From contig PRCZ01000011.1 of the NCBI GenBank assembly GCA_009903405.1, positions 1-36,306 of the forward strand: a DNA stretch of 36,306 bases, in the 5' to 3' direction. Position numbers and translations under genes: made by a program. The DNA comes from Candidatus Methanophaga sp. AG-394-G06. Lineage in GTDB: Archaea; Halobacteriota; Syntropharchaeia; Alkanophagales; Methanospirareceae. Under the pieces are notes generated by a model that saw only the letters and a program-made list of their open reading frames with translations, made no database searches and was not told the origin of the DNA. Position 1 is the first letter of the stretch. Each line of letters starts with the position of its first letter. Positions 22,986 to 31,623 of this stretch are shown piece after piece.

Positions 22986-23207
22986 TTAGTTATACGCACC
23001 TATTGGTGGTATGGGTAAACCCTTCCTTAGTCTTACTAATATCCAGCCGTCAATAACCTCAACCAGATTCTTACGGCATTCTTCCAGCGTTTTGCCGGTT
23101 GCCCATACCCCTTCTAACTCTGGCACGTCGCCGTAATAAGGTTCTTCATCCTCTATAATCTCATACTTCGCTTTTGACAGCGCCGCTTCGATATATTCTG
23201 TGATCAT
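22986..23207 (-). CDS. hicB: HicB-family antitoxin, apparently intact
   Basis: The 73-residue protein matches the HicB N-terminal domain: YEIIEDEEPYYGDVPELEGV, then WATGKTLEECRKNLVEVIDGW and LRKGLPIPPIG. HicB binds and silences the HicA RNase and, in longer forms, binds DNA; this one is the short form without a helix-turn-helix. The ATG at 23207 is clear. The partner hicA, directly downstream, has lost its front part. Together with the relB/relE pair it makes two neighbouring modules in the same state. Confidence 0.85.
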   Translation of the reverse strand: MITEYIEAALSKAKYEIIEDEEPYYGDVPELEGVWATGKTLEECRKNLVEVIDGWILVRLRKGLPIPPIGAYN

Positions 23208-23293
23208 CTTCTATCCTCTATTTACGTGTTAATATATCAAGCTTTGAATATAAAAACTTTCCTATCCTATTCTTTTATTTGGAACTACTGCTA

Positions 23294-23480
23294 TTAACGC
23301 TCTTCTACCTCCTTCACATTTTCATCCGTCAGCCCGTACATACAAATCATAAACCCGCCTGTCAATCTGCGTATCAACAATCCTTATCTGCCGTTTGTAA
23401 AGCTCTTTATCTTGCTCCATTCTCGCATCGTGGTGTTTCTTCTGCAGTTCAAGCATTTGTAGACGTAGCATCTTCAACAA
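23294..23480 (-). pseudogene. Fragment of the type IIG restriction-modification gene, tail copy 2
   Basis: The minus strand reads MLELQKKHHDARMEQDKELY, then KRQIRIVDTQIDRRVYDLY, which closely matches the last 55 residues of the enzyme at 33306-36281. A 4-base insertion (GTAC) after the DLY codons breaks the frame before the final GLTDENVKEVEER stretch. Upstream of LEL the match fades. This is a fossil of a related gene's 3' end. Confidence 0.75.
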
Positions 23481-23564
23481 ACTTCATCGTTGAGATTAGA
23501 ACTACGATGAAGGAGTATCTTGCCTGTAAGAATGAAAGCCATAAAAAATAAATAAACAAGAGTG

Positions 23565-24400
23565 CTACAATACAGGTACCGCAGATTAATCTTGCGCTCC
23601 TATGCAGTGCTGACACGGGATTGCCAACGATGATTCGCTCTCTTCCTGGCAGTGTGAAGGATAAAAAAGCGCTCTATTACTCGATCAATGAACTCGATAT
23701 TGAAGGAAAAATTCTCGTCCTTGACAGGGGTTTCTTCTCTGAAGGTACCATAAAGTTCCTGGGTGGCAAGAATATCTCCTACGTGCTTCCGGTAAAGAGG
23801 AATAGCCATTATTACGATATACGTATCCACCACACCGAATACTTTTCCTATCACGGTCGCTTGATTAAGTGTGGAAAACGGAGATACAACGATTTTTACC
23901 TTTACCTCTTTGAGGATCAGGATCTCAGATTGGAAGAACAGAAGATCCTGTACAGGAAATTAGACGAGTGCAAGATCGACAAGAAAAAGTTTGATGTGGG
24001 GATGAGAAAGACGGGAAAGATCTTGATTATCTCTGCTATGGATGTCACGAAGCAGAAAATTTATCACCTATACAAGAAACGAGAAGTGGTTGAGAAGATG
24101 TTTGATAGCTACAAATCGGTGCTTAATGCGGACAAACTCTATCTGCAGGATGATGAAAGTGTCTTTGGACACGTATTCATCGCGTTTCTTTCACTCTATA
24201 TCCACTGTAAACTGGAGTTGCTCTTAACGAAGGCAAAGCTCAGCCATAAAATCACTCCGATTGACCTGCTATTCCAATACTGGAAGGTCTACCACCTTGA
24301 GATGGGTGGGCGTGGCATGAGCACTGAGGTCCCAAAGAAGGTGATGGGGCTTGATGAGGCTCTTGGATTGCATATGTTCCCTAAAACGATTCAAAGTTAA
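23565..24400 (+). pseudogene. IS4-superfamily transposase, 5'-truncated copy
   Basis: The open frame is recognisable from VPQINLALLCSADTGLP (about 23571) to the stop at 24400, some 276 residues. It keeps the second catalytic aspartate (ILVLDRGFFSEG) and the Y-(2)-R-(3)-E-(6)-K signature in YKKREVVEKMFDSYK, but the first third with the first aspartate and the N-terminal region is missing. The C-terminal half is homologous to the remnant at 14220-15035. After the stop, AAGTTAAGGTTTAAA resembles the sequence after the other copy, perhaps the IS end. It lies against the restriction-gene fragment on its left. Not able to transpose itself. Confidence 0.8.
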
Positions 24401-24460
24401 GGTTTAAAAAAGTGACAAACCTCGAGCGGAAGCCCGAAGCATCGCCTTCTTTCTAGAAGT

Positions 24461-25393
24461 TCATTCTTTTTTTGGTGCCTTCTCTTCTTTTTCAATAATT
24501 GTACCTTCTGTTGTGGATACTTTTATTCTATAACTTTCTCCCTTATTCCATTCATACTCAACAGGAAAGTCCTTAGCTGATTTTAGACTGATTGTCCCTT
24601 CCTCGATTTTCTTCGGTTCGTTATTGATGTAGACTCTATCAACAGTTACTTCAAAGTCACCGCTATTTCTAATTGTTATATTGATAATTTTATCACTTTT
24701 TCCCGAGAATTGAACATTTTCAATTCTTATTTGCCCCGTCTTTTTTTCCTCTACTTCCTTTTTTTCTGCGACTGTTTTTGATCCAAAATAAAATCCAACA
24801 ACAATACCAACAAGCTCGATGAACGCTATAACGAGCGGCTGGTTAGATATTTCGTAGTAAAGAGACAAAAACACTAAGATGACAAATCCAATAACAAGCG
24901 TGCCAGCAATAGCCCTCCTCATTTCGCCTTTATTTAAGTTCTTATCAGCCCGATAGCCAAGTGCAATTAAAAGCACAAAGATACCGAGTATCGCACTCAC
25001 AACAAATATGGTCATCCATTTAGAAATTGGCTCAGGCTTGGGTGATCGAACCGTTAAAGTTGCACTTACGTTATTCGCTGTCACGTTGTATGTTCCAGCT
25101 TTATCTTTAGCCACTACACTTTCTACTGTCTCTGTCTCATTTGGCTCAAGTGTCACATTAACAGATTCCACTTCTTCTTCGTCTATCTTGAATACTATCG
25201 TCTCATTTTGGGTAGCATTGCATACATTCTCAACCATTGCCCTTATTGTCGCATTTTCGCCGACTTCAACGCTTTCAGGCGATACTGTTACAGTGGTAAC
25301 TGTTACATCCGCTTCTGACGCGGTTACGCTCATACTAACGGCGATCGCTATCGTTGCCAAAATCACTAAAACCCTTAAAGATGGTTTTTTCAT
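24461..25393 (-). CDS. Membrane protein with two Ig-like domains, unknown function
   Basis: Start at the ATG at 25393 (AAGGAGA upstream); a GTG at 25408 lies inside a GGAGGTGA. The 310-residue protein has a signal segment (VLVILATIAIAVSMSV), an outer CARDB-like Ig domain (VSPESVEVGENATIRAMVEN, then GTYNVTANN) with N-glycosylation sequons, three membrane helices (MTIFVVSAILGIFVLLIALG, IAGTLVIGFVILVFLSLYY, VIAFIELVGIVVGFYFGS), a charged linker (AEKKEVEEKKTG) and a second Ig-like domain (IINITIRNSGDFEVTVDRVY) that would face the cytoplasm or the outside according to topology. CARDB-type domains often mediate adhesion. The metallophosphoesterase gene lies 82 bases upstream on the same strand. Confidence 0.7.
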   Translation of the reverse strand: MKKPSLRVLVILATIAIAVSMSVTASEADVTVTTVTVSPESVEVGENATIRAMVENVCNATQNETIVFKIDEEEVESVNVTLEPNETETVESVVAKDKAGTYNVTANNVSATLTVRSPKPEPISKWMTIFVVSAILGIFVLLIALGYRADKNLNKGEMRRAIAGTLVIGFVILVFLSLYYEISNQPLVIAFIELVGIVVGFYFGSKTVAEKKEVEEKKTGQIRIENVQFSGKSDKIINITIRNSGDFEVTVDRVYINNEPKKIEEGTISLKSAKDFPVEYEWNKGESYRIKVSTTEGTIIEKEEKAPKKE

Positions 25394-25475
25394 TCTTCTC
25401 CTTTTCACCTCCTTTCTTATTCTCCCAATTTAGGATTGTCGGACAGGCTCTTAAGTGCGGAGCCGATAATTCGGA

Positions 25476-26564
25476 TTATCCTTTTGAAACGGGAAAAGAC
25501 TCAATGCAAGCGATTTTACCCTTGCTCCACTTAAGGATATATGCCCCATTTTCATCTATGTATACAAATGTGTTAGTATACCGCTGTTTATCGTCAATAA
25601 TACTATCTTCTCCAACCCAGCATCCACTATTAATGAACAATTTCTTCTTGCCCACATAAGAGCTTGCAAAATGTGTATGTCCGAAAACTATGACATCGGC
25701 TACTACTGTGTCCTTTTGTTCTTGGTAATACTCATCCTCGATAATCTGTTCTGCAGTCTTATCTTTAGGTTTCTTAGCATCGTAGAATTTTCTCTGGGTC
25801 TTGGTGATGATGCCTGGAATCGAGCTTAATGCAAAAAAGCCTGTCAGCGCTGCCCATATCAAAGTATAGCCAAAATTGGGTTTTAGAGCAACAGCCCAAA
25901 AGTACCACCCTCCGAAGACGAGAGCTAAGAAGACCAAAGAGTTTATTATCCAGTTATTTTTTGTGAATGGGATATTGAAGAGGATCTGGAACCAGTTTAA
26001 AGGATTCCACCGCTGACCGGTGAGACGTGATACTGTTGCGAGGATTTTTTGCCCTTTATCGTACTGATGACCGTGAATAAAGAAATAAGACCGCTCGCCT
26101 ATTTTTATGTTTTTTATGCCAGTTTTTTCCTCAGGATAATGACGATTACAGACATTCAATGTTGTATCATTATGTAGTGTCTCATAATCAATCTTTTCGT
26201 CATACCTGTGTATGGCATCGTCATGGTTACCTATCACATATATCTTTTCGCATCTGAGATCTGAGAGTAGTGAAAATGGTCGGATACTTTGTTTGACGAC
26301 GTTATCTCTGTCTCCATCTTTCGGATCCCACAGTTCTAAGATGTCGCCTAAGAGAATAAATTTCTCAGGGTGAGTGATTACGAGCTCTTTACCTTCGCAT
26401 TTAATGGTCTCCTTCCGACCATCCAGGCTACGTATCCACACCAGAAAATCACAGAACTGCTTGTAATTGCACGACTCGCTACCTAAATGTACATCAGATA
26501 CAACAATAGCAGGCTCTCGTATTTCACCACTATTTCCTTCTGTGTTTCCCACTTTATGCCCCAC
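25476..26564 (-). CDS. Calcineurin-like metallophosphoesterase with internal membrane segment
   Basis: The five metal-binding motifs of this family appear in order: VSDVHLG (residues about 23-29), LGDILELWD, VIGNHDD, FIHGHQYD and VFGHTHF. Between the fourth and fifth lies a hydrophobic block of about 60 residues, probably two or three membrane helices (WIINSLVFLALVFGGWYFW and TLIWAALTGFFALSSIPGII). The active site is therefore built from sequence on both sides of a membrane insertion, as in UDP-diacylglucosamine-hydrolase-like relatives, though the substrate is unknown. The start is a GTG at 26564 or 26552. 362 residues. The Ig-like membrane protein gene follows on the same strand. Confidence 0.8.
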   Translation of the reverse strand: MGHKVGNTEGNSGEIREPAIVVSDVHLGSESCNYKQFCDFLVWIRSLDGRKETIKCEGKELVITHPEKFILLGDILELWDPKDGDRDNVVKQSIRPFSLLSDLRCEKIYVIGNHDDAIHRYDEKIDYETLHNDTTLNVCNRHYPEEKTGIKNIKIGERSYFFIHGHQYDKGQKILATVSRLTGQRWNPLNWFQILFNIPFTKNNWIINSLVFLALVFGGWYFWAVALKPNFGYTLIWAALTGFFALSSIPGIITKTQRKFYDAKKPKDKTAEQIIEDEYYQEQKDTVVADVIVFGHTHFASSYVGKKKLFINSGCWVGEDSIIDDKQRYTNTFVYIDENGAYILKWSKGKIACIESFPVSKG

Positions 26565-26998
26565 TTAGTAATACCGTATTAATAACTTCCCCCTTTTATA
26601 AACTTTTCGATTTTTTCGGCATGCCAAATATGAGAACCACAACAAAACCAAATATTTTTAGCATATAATAATTTTTAGTTTTACTTATCTAACTCTTTGA
26701 TATTTCTCTTCATAGACCTAGCCATAGCAACTTCATCCGCTTCCTCTGATGTGCTAATATACGCCTTCGATCAAAACCAGCGGTTTATAATAGTTGTACC
26801 GCGTGGGTAACCAATCGCAACCCTTCTAACGAAAGCGTGGATATAGAGGGCTAGACTTTGGAAAATGTGGCGGGCGGGCGAAAGGGAAACCATACAGGAA
26901 AGCACTACGCTATACCTAAGGCGTATTACATTTATAATCTCCCATACCTGCCGGTGGCGGGATAACATAGATGAAGCGATAACATTGAGAGATTCAAA
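26565..26998. other. Gene-free stretch with a GC-rich block (candidate structured RNA)
   Basis: No convincing protein gene is seen. From about 26800 to 26960 the DNA is clearly richer in G and C than the AT-rich flanks. A TATA-like GGTTTATAATAG lies at 26782-26793. Possible helices are CCTTCT with AGAGGG (about 26820-26850) and CCTGCC with GGCGGG over a 3-base loop (26946-26960). On the minus strand at 26769-26690 a 27-codon frame (AYISTSEEADEVAMARSMKR and on) has protein-like composition but no start. Confidence 0.3.
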
Positions 26999-27060
26999 AT
27001 GGGAAAGAAGTTGATAATACTTGTTTGGATTGTTGCATTTGTAGCCACGCTATTTATAGC

Positions 27061-27272
27061 AATTTCTCCACAATCTCTATCTCCTCCGTCAGCCCCTACA
27101 AATCATACACCTGTCTGTCAATTTGCGTATCAACAATCGTTATCTGCCGTTCATAGAACTCTTCATCTTGCTCCATTCTCGTTTCGTGATGTTTCTTCTG
27201 TCAGTCGAGCATGTTATCCACCAGAGCTACAAGTTTTTTGTGCTGAGCGTTTTCGGCAGGATTTGACAAATC
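27061..27272 (-). pseudogene. Fragment of the type IIG restriction-modification gene, tail copy 3
   Basis: The minus strand reads KLVALVDNML, then QKKHHETRMEQDEEFYERQI, VDTQIDRQVYDL and GLTEEIEIVE, matching the last 70 residues of the enzyme at 33306-36281. In-frame stops replace codons at two points (LD*QKK and DL*GLT). Just to its left, at 26999-27060, a plus-strand ATG begins a signal-peptide-like stretch (MGKKLIILVWIVAFVATLFI) that runs into the fragment and so may be the stump of an interrupted gene. Confidence 0.75.
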
Positions 27273-27374
27273 TTGGTATAGATTGGACGTTTTCAGTTTT
27301 GCACTTTTGATTACTTCCATTTTATTCCACTCAGCACCCTATTATAAACTTTTTCTGATATCCAAACCTTTTTG

Positions 27375-27851
27375 TGGCTCTTCGCTATTTCATGTGGGTA
27401 GATGCGGTTAAGTGGCTGCAAAATAATCCAAAATCAGAAAAAAAGGGAGGATAAATATAGCTTCACATCTAAAAAGAAGGACCAAAAATGGTGGTAAGGT
27501 AATTGTGAGACAGCTTCTTAGGAGGTTAAACTTGACATAACCCAAGGACATTATTGATTTCATCTTTGCAAACAGCTCTATAAACTCTACACCAACTGCT
27601 ATGATATTCATAAAGGTATATCGGTCGCTCTACTTTACCGCAAGCGACCGATATACTATGACTAATTTGTTTATGCGGTTACATGGTGTTAAAATTTAAA
27701 CTTAGGATTATCATATCGAAGATATTTCTTGGTTATGAACTCTTGGAGATTTTGATAACTACGGACGCTCAACATTCAACATGCCCCTCATGTACTCTGC
27801 TTTAGCGGATAGTAGGGATATTAAGTTACCCATACAAAAAAGCGAAGAGCC
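27375..27851. mobile_element. Decayed IS remnant with ISL3-like terminal inverted repeats
   Basis: GGCTCTTCGCT at 27375-27385 is exactly complementary to AGCGAAGAGCC at 27841-27851, and the match extends inward to 25 bases with four mismatches (ending TGGGTA). GGCTCTTCG is typical of ISL3-family ends. Inside, about 27725-27815 translates on the plus strand to GYELLEILITTDAQHSTCPSC, which recalls the N-terminal zinc-finger region of ISL3 transposases, but stops follow. No flanking 8-base target duplication is visible. The internal 477 bases are far too short for a transposase. Confidence 0.55.
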
Positions 27852-27990
27852 AAAAATATTCTAACAAATCATAAAATCTTCATAGTTACTTGTTGATTCA
27901 ATGGCCATCTCTAAATTTCTCCAGCGTTTGTGGTATATACTGGGCTACTATATCTTATATTCGTTAGTAAGATCATAAGGAGTAAGTGAA

Positions 27991-28626
27991 ATGGTGTTCG
28001 ATAGCATCTTAAATTTCGTTGGCATATTTATTACGCTTGTTTCTGTCATCCTGGCAGTTAAATACAGAAGGAAAATTAACCTAATCTCTTGGATCGAGTT
28101 CGCTGTATCTTTAGCAATATTAGGAGTCGCCCTATTCACGATTGGGTTGGCTACTGGTCTTTTTATTATATTTATGATCATATCATTTGCTTTTATTGGA
28201 TATGGGATTCAACTTTATATCAAATGGGAATCCATCTTCGTAGATATTGCTTTTCATTGCGGTATTAAAAAAGAGGAGGCAAGAGCAATAACGCAGGACG
28301 TTTACAGATCAAGTAAAGCTAGTAGAGCCGTTGGGTTAATCAATGCATCGAAGGCAATACAAAAACTGGCAAACCGTAACAGAACCGTCAATGAAATTAA
28401 ACGAATGACACCACATATTCTTACGTTCTCTGTTGCGCATCGCATAGACGTTGTAAAAGCAGCAGACGATATAGATACAATACTTAGAAGATTTGGATAT
28501 GATGCTTCTGAAACTCAAAGAGTAGTAGATGTTCTTACTGCCGCAGATCTCAAATCGGCTGCAACAGTAGAAGAACTGATTGAGTCTATAAAAATCTATT
28601 CCAACGGAAATAAAAAAAGATCGTGA
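27991..28626 (+). CDS. Membrane protein with a soluble helical C-terminal domain, unknown
   Basis: The ATG at 27991 follows AAGGAGTAAGTG, a good ribosome-binding site. The 211-residue product has a first membrane helix (VGIFITLVSVILAVKY), then a pair of helices (WIEFAVSLAILGVALFTIGLA and GLFIIFMIISFAFIGYGIQLY), and a C-terminal soluble part of about 125 residues that is helical and basic (EEARAITQDVYRSSKASRAV, then INASKAIQKLANRNRTVNEI). No family was recognised. The gene stands alone between IS remnants, is not damaged, and has a hairpin 30 bases downstream that may end the transcript. Confidence 0.65.
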   Translation: MVFDSILNFVGIFITLVSVILAVKYRRKINLISWIEFAVSLAILGVALFTIGLATGLFIIFMIISFAFIGYGIQLYIKWESIFVDIAFHCGIKKEEARAITQDVYRSSKASRAVGLINASKAIQKLANRNRTVNEIKRMTPHILTFSVAHRIDVVKAADDIDTILRRFGYDASETQRVVDVLTAADLKSAATVEELIESIKIYSNGNKKRS

Positions 28627-28658
28627 GCGTGTAGCGTCCCAAAATTATTTCGTCCAGA

Positions 28659-28685
28659 AGCTTCACCTCAACTTATGGTGAAGCT
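28659..28685. terminator. Perfect 9-base hairpin downstream of the membrane-protein gene
   Basis: AGCTTCACC (28659-28667) and GGTGAAGCT (28677-28685) form a perfect stem with a 9-base loop. It may be a terminator or an IS end: the integrase remnant begins just after it. No T-run follows. Confidence 0.4.
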
Positions 28686-28686
28686 A

Positions 28687-28854
28687 AGAGACAAAAAGAT
28701 CAAATGCGTTTGCAGAGTGGTATAATGACCGTGTCCATGAGGCACTTGATCAGGAATACTTTGAAACTCCGAATGATGCATTTATCTGGAAAATGAGATC
28801 TGAGAACACGCTTGGAATGTTCTTCGAGTGGAGTGAAAGGGAGGTAAGTTTATG
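28687..28854 (+). pseudogene. IS3/IS481-type integrase C-terminal remnant
   Basis: The frame after a stop reads RSNAFAEWYNDRVHEALDQE, then YFETPNDAFIWKM, which is the end of an rve-type integrase core (the conserved WYNxxRPHEAL...TPxxAF pattern, here with V for P). It ends at TGA 28852-28854. All upstream catalytic residues are missing. From 28855 to 29104 only very short frames remain, with no recognisable product. Confidence 0.65.
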
Positions 28855-29104
28855 AATAAGAAATGTCTTAGCAATAGTAAGCGAAATAATATTAGGACTC
28901 TACAGAAGAAATCGAAGATTCGAGATGTCTTTCCTGTTATTAGCTTATAGTATGTAGACATTTTAATCTCCCAAAAAACCTTCCACTCTGGCCAGGGGCA
29001 TAAAGCACGAACAATCGTCTTCACCTTTCAAGCAAAGTCCTGTTCGATAAAATCTTTCCCTTCTTCCAACAATTTGTCTTCGGTAGATCCCATCTGCACC
29101 ACCC

Positions 29105-30787
29105 TTAGTTTGAAAAAAATTCATGAATAAAATTAGGATTCCAAGAGAATAGAATATTATCGTGCTTTTGTGTATCTAATTTATCCCAAATATTCTTGGG
29201 AATGCCCCCGTTTTTTAAGGCTGGACAATTATCAGAATGCCATTCAACCAAACAAATAAAATTGGGATTATCTAGTGAAATGGCTCGATTTTTTCTCCGT
29301 AATCGCTTTCTAAAAACGTGAAGATATATTGCATCTGCGGGAATATGACCATATTTAATTTTCATTGAGGGGGACGGTGGGTTTTCTATATGTTTTAATC
29401 TGTGCACTGCTGAGTTAACCGCTCCTACTATATCACTTTTAGTTTCCCATTGCGGAATATACAAATTCGCTCGAAATCTTTTATTTTCTTCATTACTAAC
29501 ATCCCCCATCTCTCTAAGTTTCCATTTATCACCATCGATTAAAGGGTATCGAAATCGTTTAGCTGCCTCTAAATCAATTTCTTCTTCATTTGCTTTAAAT
29601 AATAACATAAAGTCTCCTCTAGACATCACTTCTTTCATTACATCTTCGGGTAATATTTGATTATTGAGGATTGCATCTAATTCATTTTTGTTGAATCTGA
29701 TTGTTCCGGGAGGCATACGTAAGTGTCTATAACCTACCATATATCTCTGATAATTGGAGATCCACCCACTTGCAATTATTGCTGCTTCGAGAGCATGTTG
29801 TGCTAATTGATCATGATCTGATTCTGACACAAAGAAATGAAGATTTAGTTGAGATGAACCCGTTATTCCAGTATCAACAGAAGTGCAGATACATCCAGGA
29901 AATGAGAAAAATCGGCATAAATATTCACGTGATAGGTATTCATCACTTTGAATGTGTTCAAGATTTTTTTCGATTACTTCTGGGTGCCTACAGAAAAATC
30001 TGAAAAATCCAACAATGATTCCGCTTGCATCATCGAATGAGCCTTCAATAAAATCATCAAAATGTGGTTCCCCAGCACCGAGAAGGGCATACGCCGTTTC
30101 TCCAAATATATCTCTTACTGTCCATGTCTTTTCTCTTTCCTGTTTTGTCTTACCCGATGTGTAAATAAAAAGCACATCCCAAGGAGAAACTATAACTCTG
30201 CCATGACTTATTGCATTTCGAACGTCAATATCTACAAATCGAAATAGGTTTTCAAATCCATTTGCCGACAATACATCCTTAAAATTTCCAAGATTTATTT
30301 GATTTGAATAGTCCTTTTCCAAAAACGCCCCTATTATGTCCCTTATTGATCTAAATAAATTTGAAAGAATGGATTCCAATATCTGAGTGTAAATAGGAAT
30401 CCGATATAATCTTGTTTTTACTTCTGGTAACTGATCAATTGGTTCAATCTCACGGATAATATTCGATATTTCCAAGTAAGACCTTATTCCTTGAAACCAA
30501 TATTTTAGTCCGGACAATACGCCTATAATAAATTCATTTGGTTTTGAATTATACATATCAGTCAGTTTTTGATAAACTAAATCTTGAATATCACGATTAA
30601 ATAAATTCTCAGGCTCGGATTTCGAGAAATAATAAACTAAATCTACCCAGAGTGGTGGAATAGCACCTATTTCACCATTAATATCTGTCTGAATCAATCT
30701 AAGTAATTCTTCCTCAGAGCATGTTGCATGCATTCTCTTTGAGTACATATTCACTGCTGAGTGGTATCTGATTTCTTTATTCGCCAT
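29105..30787 (-). CDS. Unknown 560-residue protein with a HEPN-like RNxxxH motif
   Basis: The ATG at 30787 is preceded on its strand by GGAGGAAAAA. No signal or membrane segment is present. Residues 125-200 are helical and contain VDIDVRNAISHGRV, where R190-N191 and H195 give the RNxxxH motif of HEPN ribonuclease-like domains, after a helix of SNLFRSIRDIIGAFL. The remaining 350 residues, from about 210, hold a second, aromatic-rich domain with WISNYQRYMVGYRHL and a basic stretch (FRKRLRRKNRAISL). I did not recognise the family as a whole. Base composition is AT-rich compared with metabolic genes. It lies head-to-tail with a NucS-like nuclease gene on the same strand (64-base gap) and near a type IIG gene, which suggests a defence role by context only. 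Confidence 0.6.
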   Translation of the reverse strand: MANKEIRYHSAVNMYSKRMHATCSEEELLRLIQTDINGEIGAIPPLWVDLVYYFSKSEPENLFNRDIQDLVYQKLTDMYNSKPNEFIIGVLSGLKYWFQGIRSYLEISNIIREIEPIDQLPEVKTRLYRIPIYTQILESILSNLFRSIRDIIGAFLEKDYSNQINLGNFKDVLSANGFENLFRFVDIDVRNAISHGRVIVSPWDVLFIYTSGKTKQEREKTWTVRDIFGETAYALLGAGEPHFDDFIEGSFDDASGIIVGFFRFFCRHPEVIEKNLEHIQSDEYLSREYLCRFFSFPGCICTSVDTGITGSSQLNLHFFVSESDHDQLAQHALEAAIIASGWISNYQRYMVGYRHLRMPPGTIRFNKNELDAILNNQILPEDVMKEVMSRGDFMLLFKANEEEIDLEAAKRFRYPLIDGDKWKLREMGDVSNEENKRFRANLYIPQWETKSDIVGAVNSAVHRLKHIENPPSPSMKIKYGHIPADAIYLHVFRKRLRRKNRAISLDNPNFICLVEWHSDNCPALKNGGIPKNIWDKLDTQKHDNILFSWNPNFIHEFFSN

Positions 30788-30850
30788 TAATTCACCAATA
30801 TTCGTTTTTTTTTTCCTCCTCGCATGAATCCATGTTCGACGTTAAGTATA

Positions 30851-31537
30851 TTAAAACTTTCCTGACACAGGATTCCCTGGTGGAGCATCCCATACCTCAA
30901 ATTTCACTTCGTAGTACTTCAACTGGATATTGTCGTTAACAGAAACGGCATAATCGAGCCATTCGTCGAATTCATTCACAATTATAATCCCTCGGACATT
31001 CTCACCGCTCTTCGCCAAATTCCGGTTGATCCAGCCCATATATCGTTGAATCTGACCTACTACTTTGTCGCTCTCTTTTCCCTTCTTTGTTTCAATCACG
31101 ACAAAATCTCTGTTCTTATCAATGCACAGAAGGTCTATGCGTCCAGCACTCTTTGTATCATATTCCTTTTCCTTCAGTTCAAGACCCTTTTCTATCTGCG
31201 ATGGATCGCTTGCCAGATAGTTTATCAGGTCTTTCTCCAAACTCACAGAATAGGGTGGAATCTCTATATTCTCCCCTTCCTCATCAAACTCTTCTGCTAA
31301 GGCGTAATAGCCTTTTTCCCGTCCTTCGGTAGATAAAATACCTTCTTTTTTGAGTTTGCTCATAAGCGAAGTAAGTCCTGATGGTGTTCTGTATCCTTTT
31401 TTGACGTGTTCGGGTTGGTTGCTCCTTACATATTCTATAATTGCGTCTCTATCTGCCATATGGTCTTTCTTTTCGTTTCTCAGGTAATATACAATCAAAT
31501 CTCTTACACGCATCTTCTCTAAATCAACTATCTCCAT
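30851..31537 (-). CDS. Winged-helix plus NucS/DUF91-like PD-(D/E)XK nuclease
   Basis: The 228-residue protein has an N-terminal winged-helix-like region of about 85 residues (DAIIEYVRSNQPEHVKKGYR, then LTSLMSKLKKEGILSTEGRE). The C-terminal domain carries SLEKDLINYLASDPSQIEKG, the catalytic aspartate in AGRIDLLCID (D135), IETKKG with E149 and K151, and QIQRYMGWI (Q162, Y166), the motif set of archaeal NucS/EndoMS-like nucleases. NucS cuts mismatched or branched DNA; this protein has a winged helix where NucS has its own N-terminal domain, so a different target is likely. It may be restriction-like. The gene precedes the RNxxxH protein gene on the same strand, by 63 bases. Confidence 0.78.
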   Translation of the reverse strand: MEIVDLEKMRVRDLIVYYLRNEKKDHMADRDAIIEYVRSNQPEHVKKGYRTPSGLTSLMSKLKKEGILSTEGREKGYYALAEEFDEEGENIEIPPYSVSLEKDLINYLASDPSQIEKGLELKEKEYDTKSAGRIDLLCIDKNRDFVVIETKKGKESDKVVGQIQRYMGWINRNLAKSGENVRGIIIVNEFDEWLDYAVSVNDNIQLKYYEVKFEVWDAPPGNPVSGKF

Positions 31538-31623
31538 CTTTTGCTCTCCTTTTTGTTTTTTCGGTAATTAAGTAAGCGATATAAATAAGTTTTAAATACT
31601 AATCTATCTAATATGATAATAGG

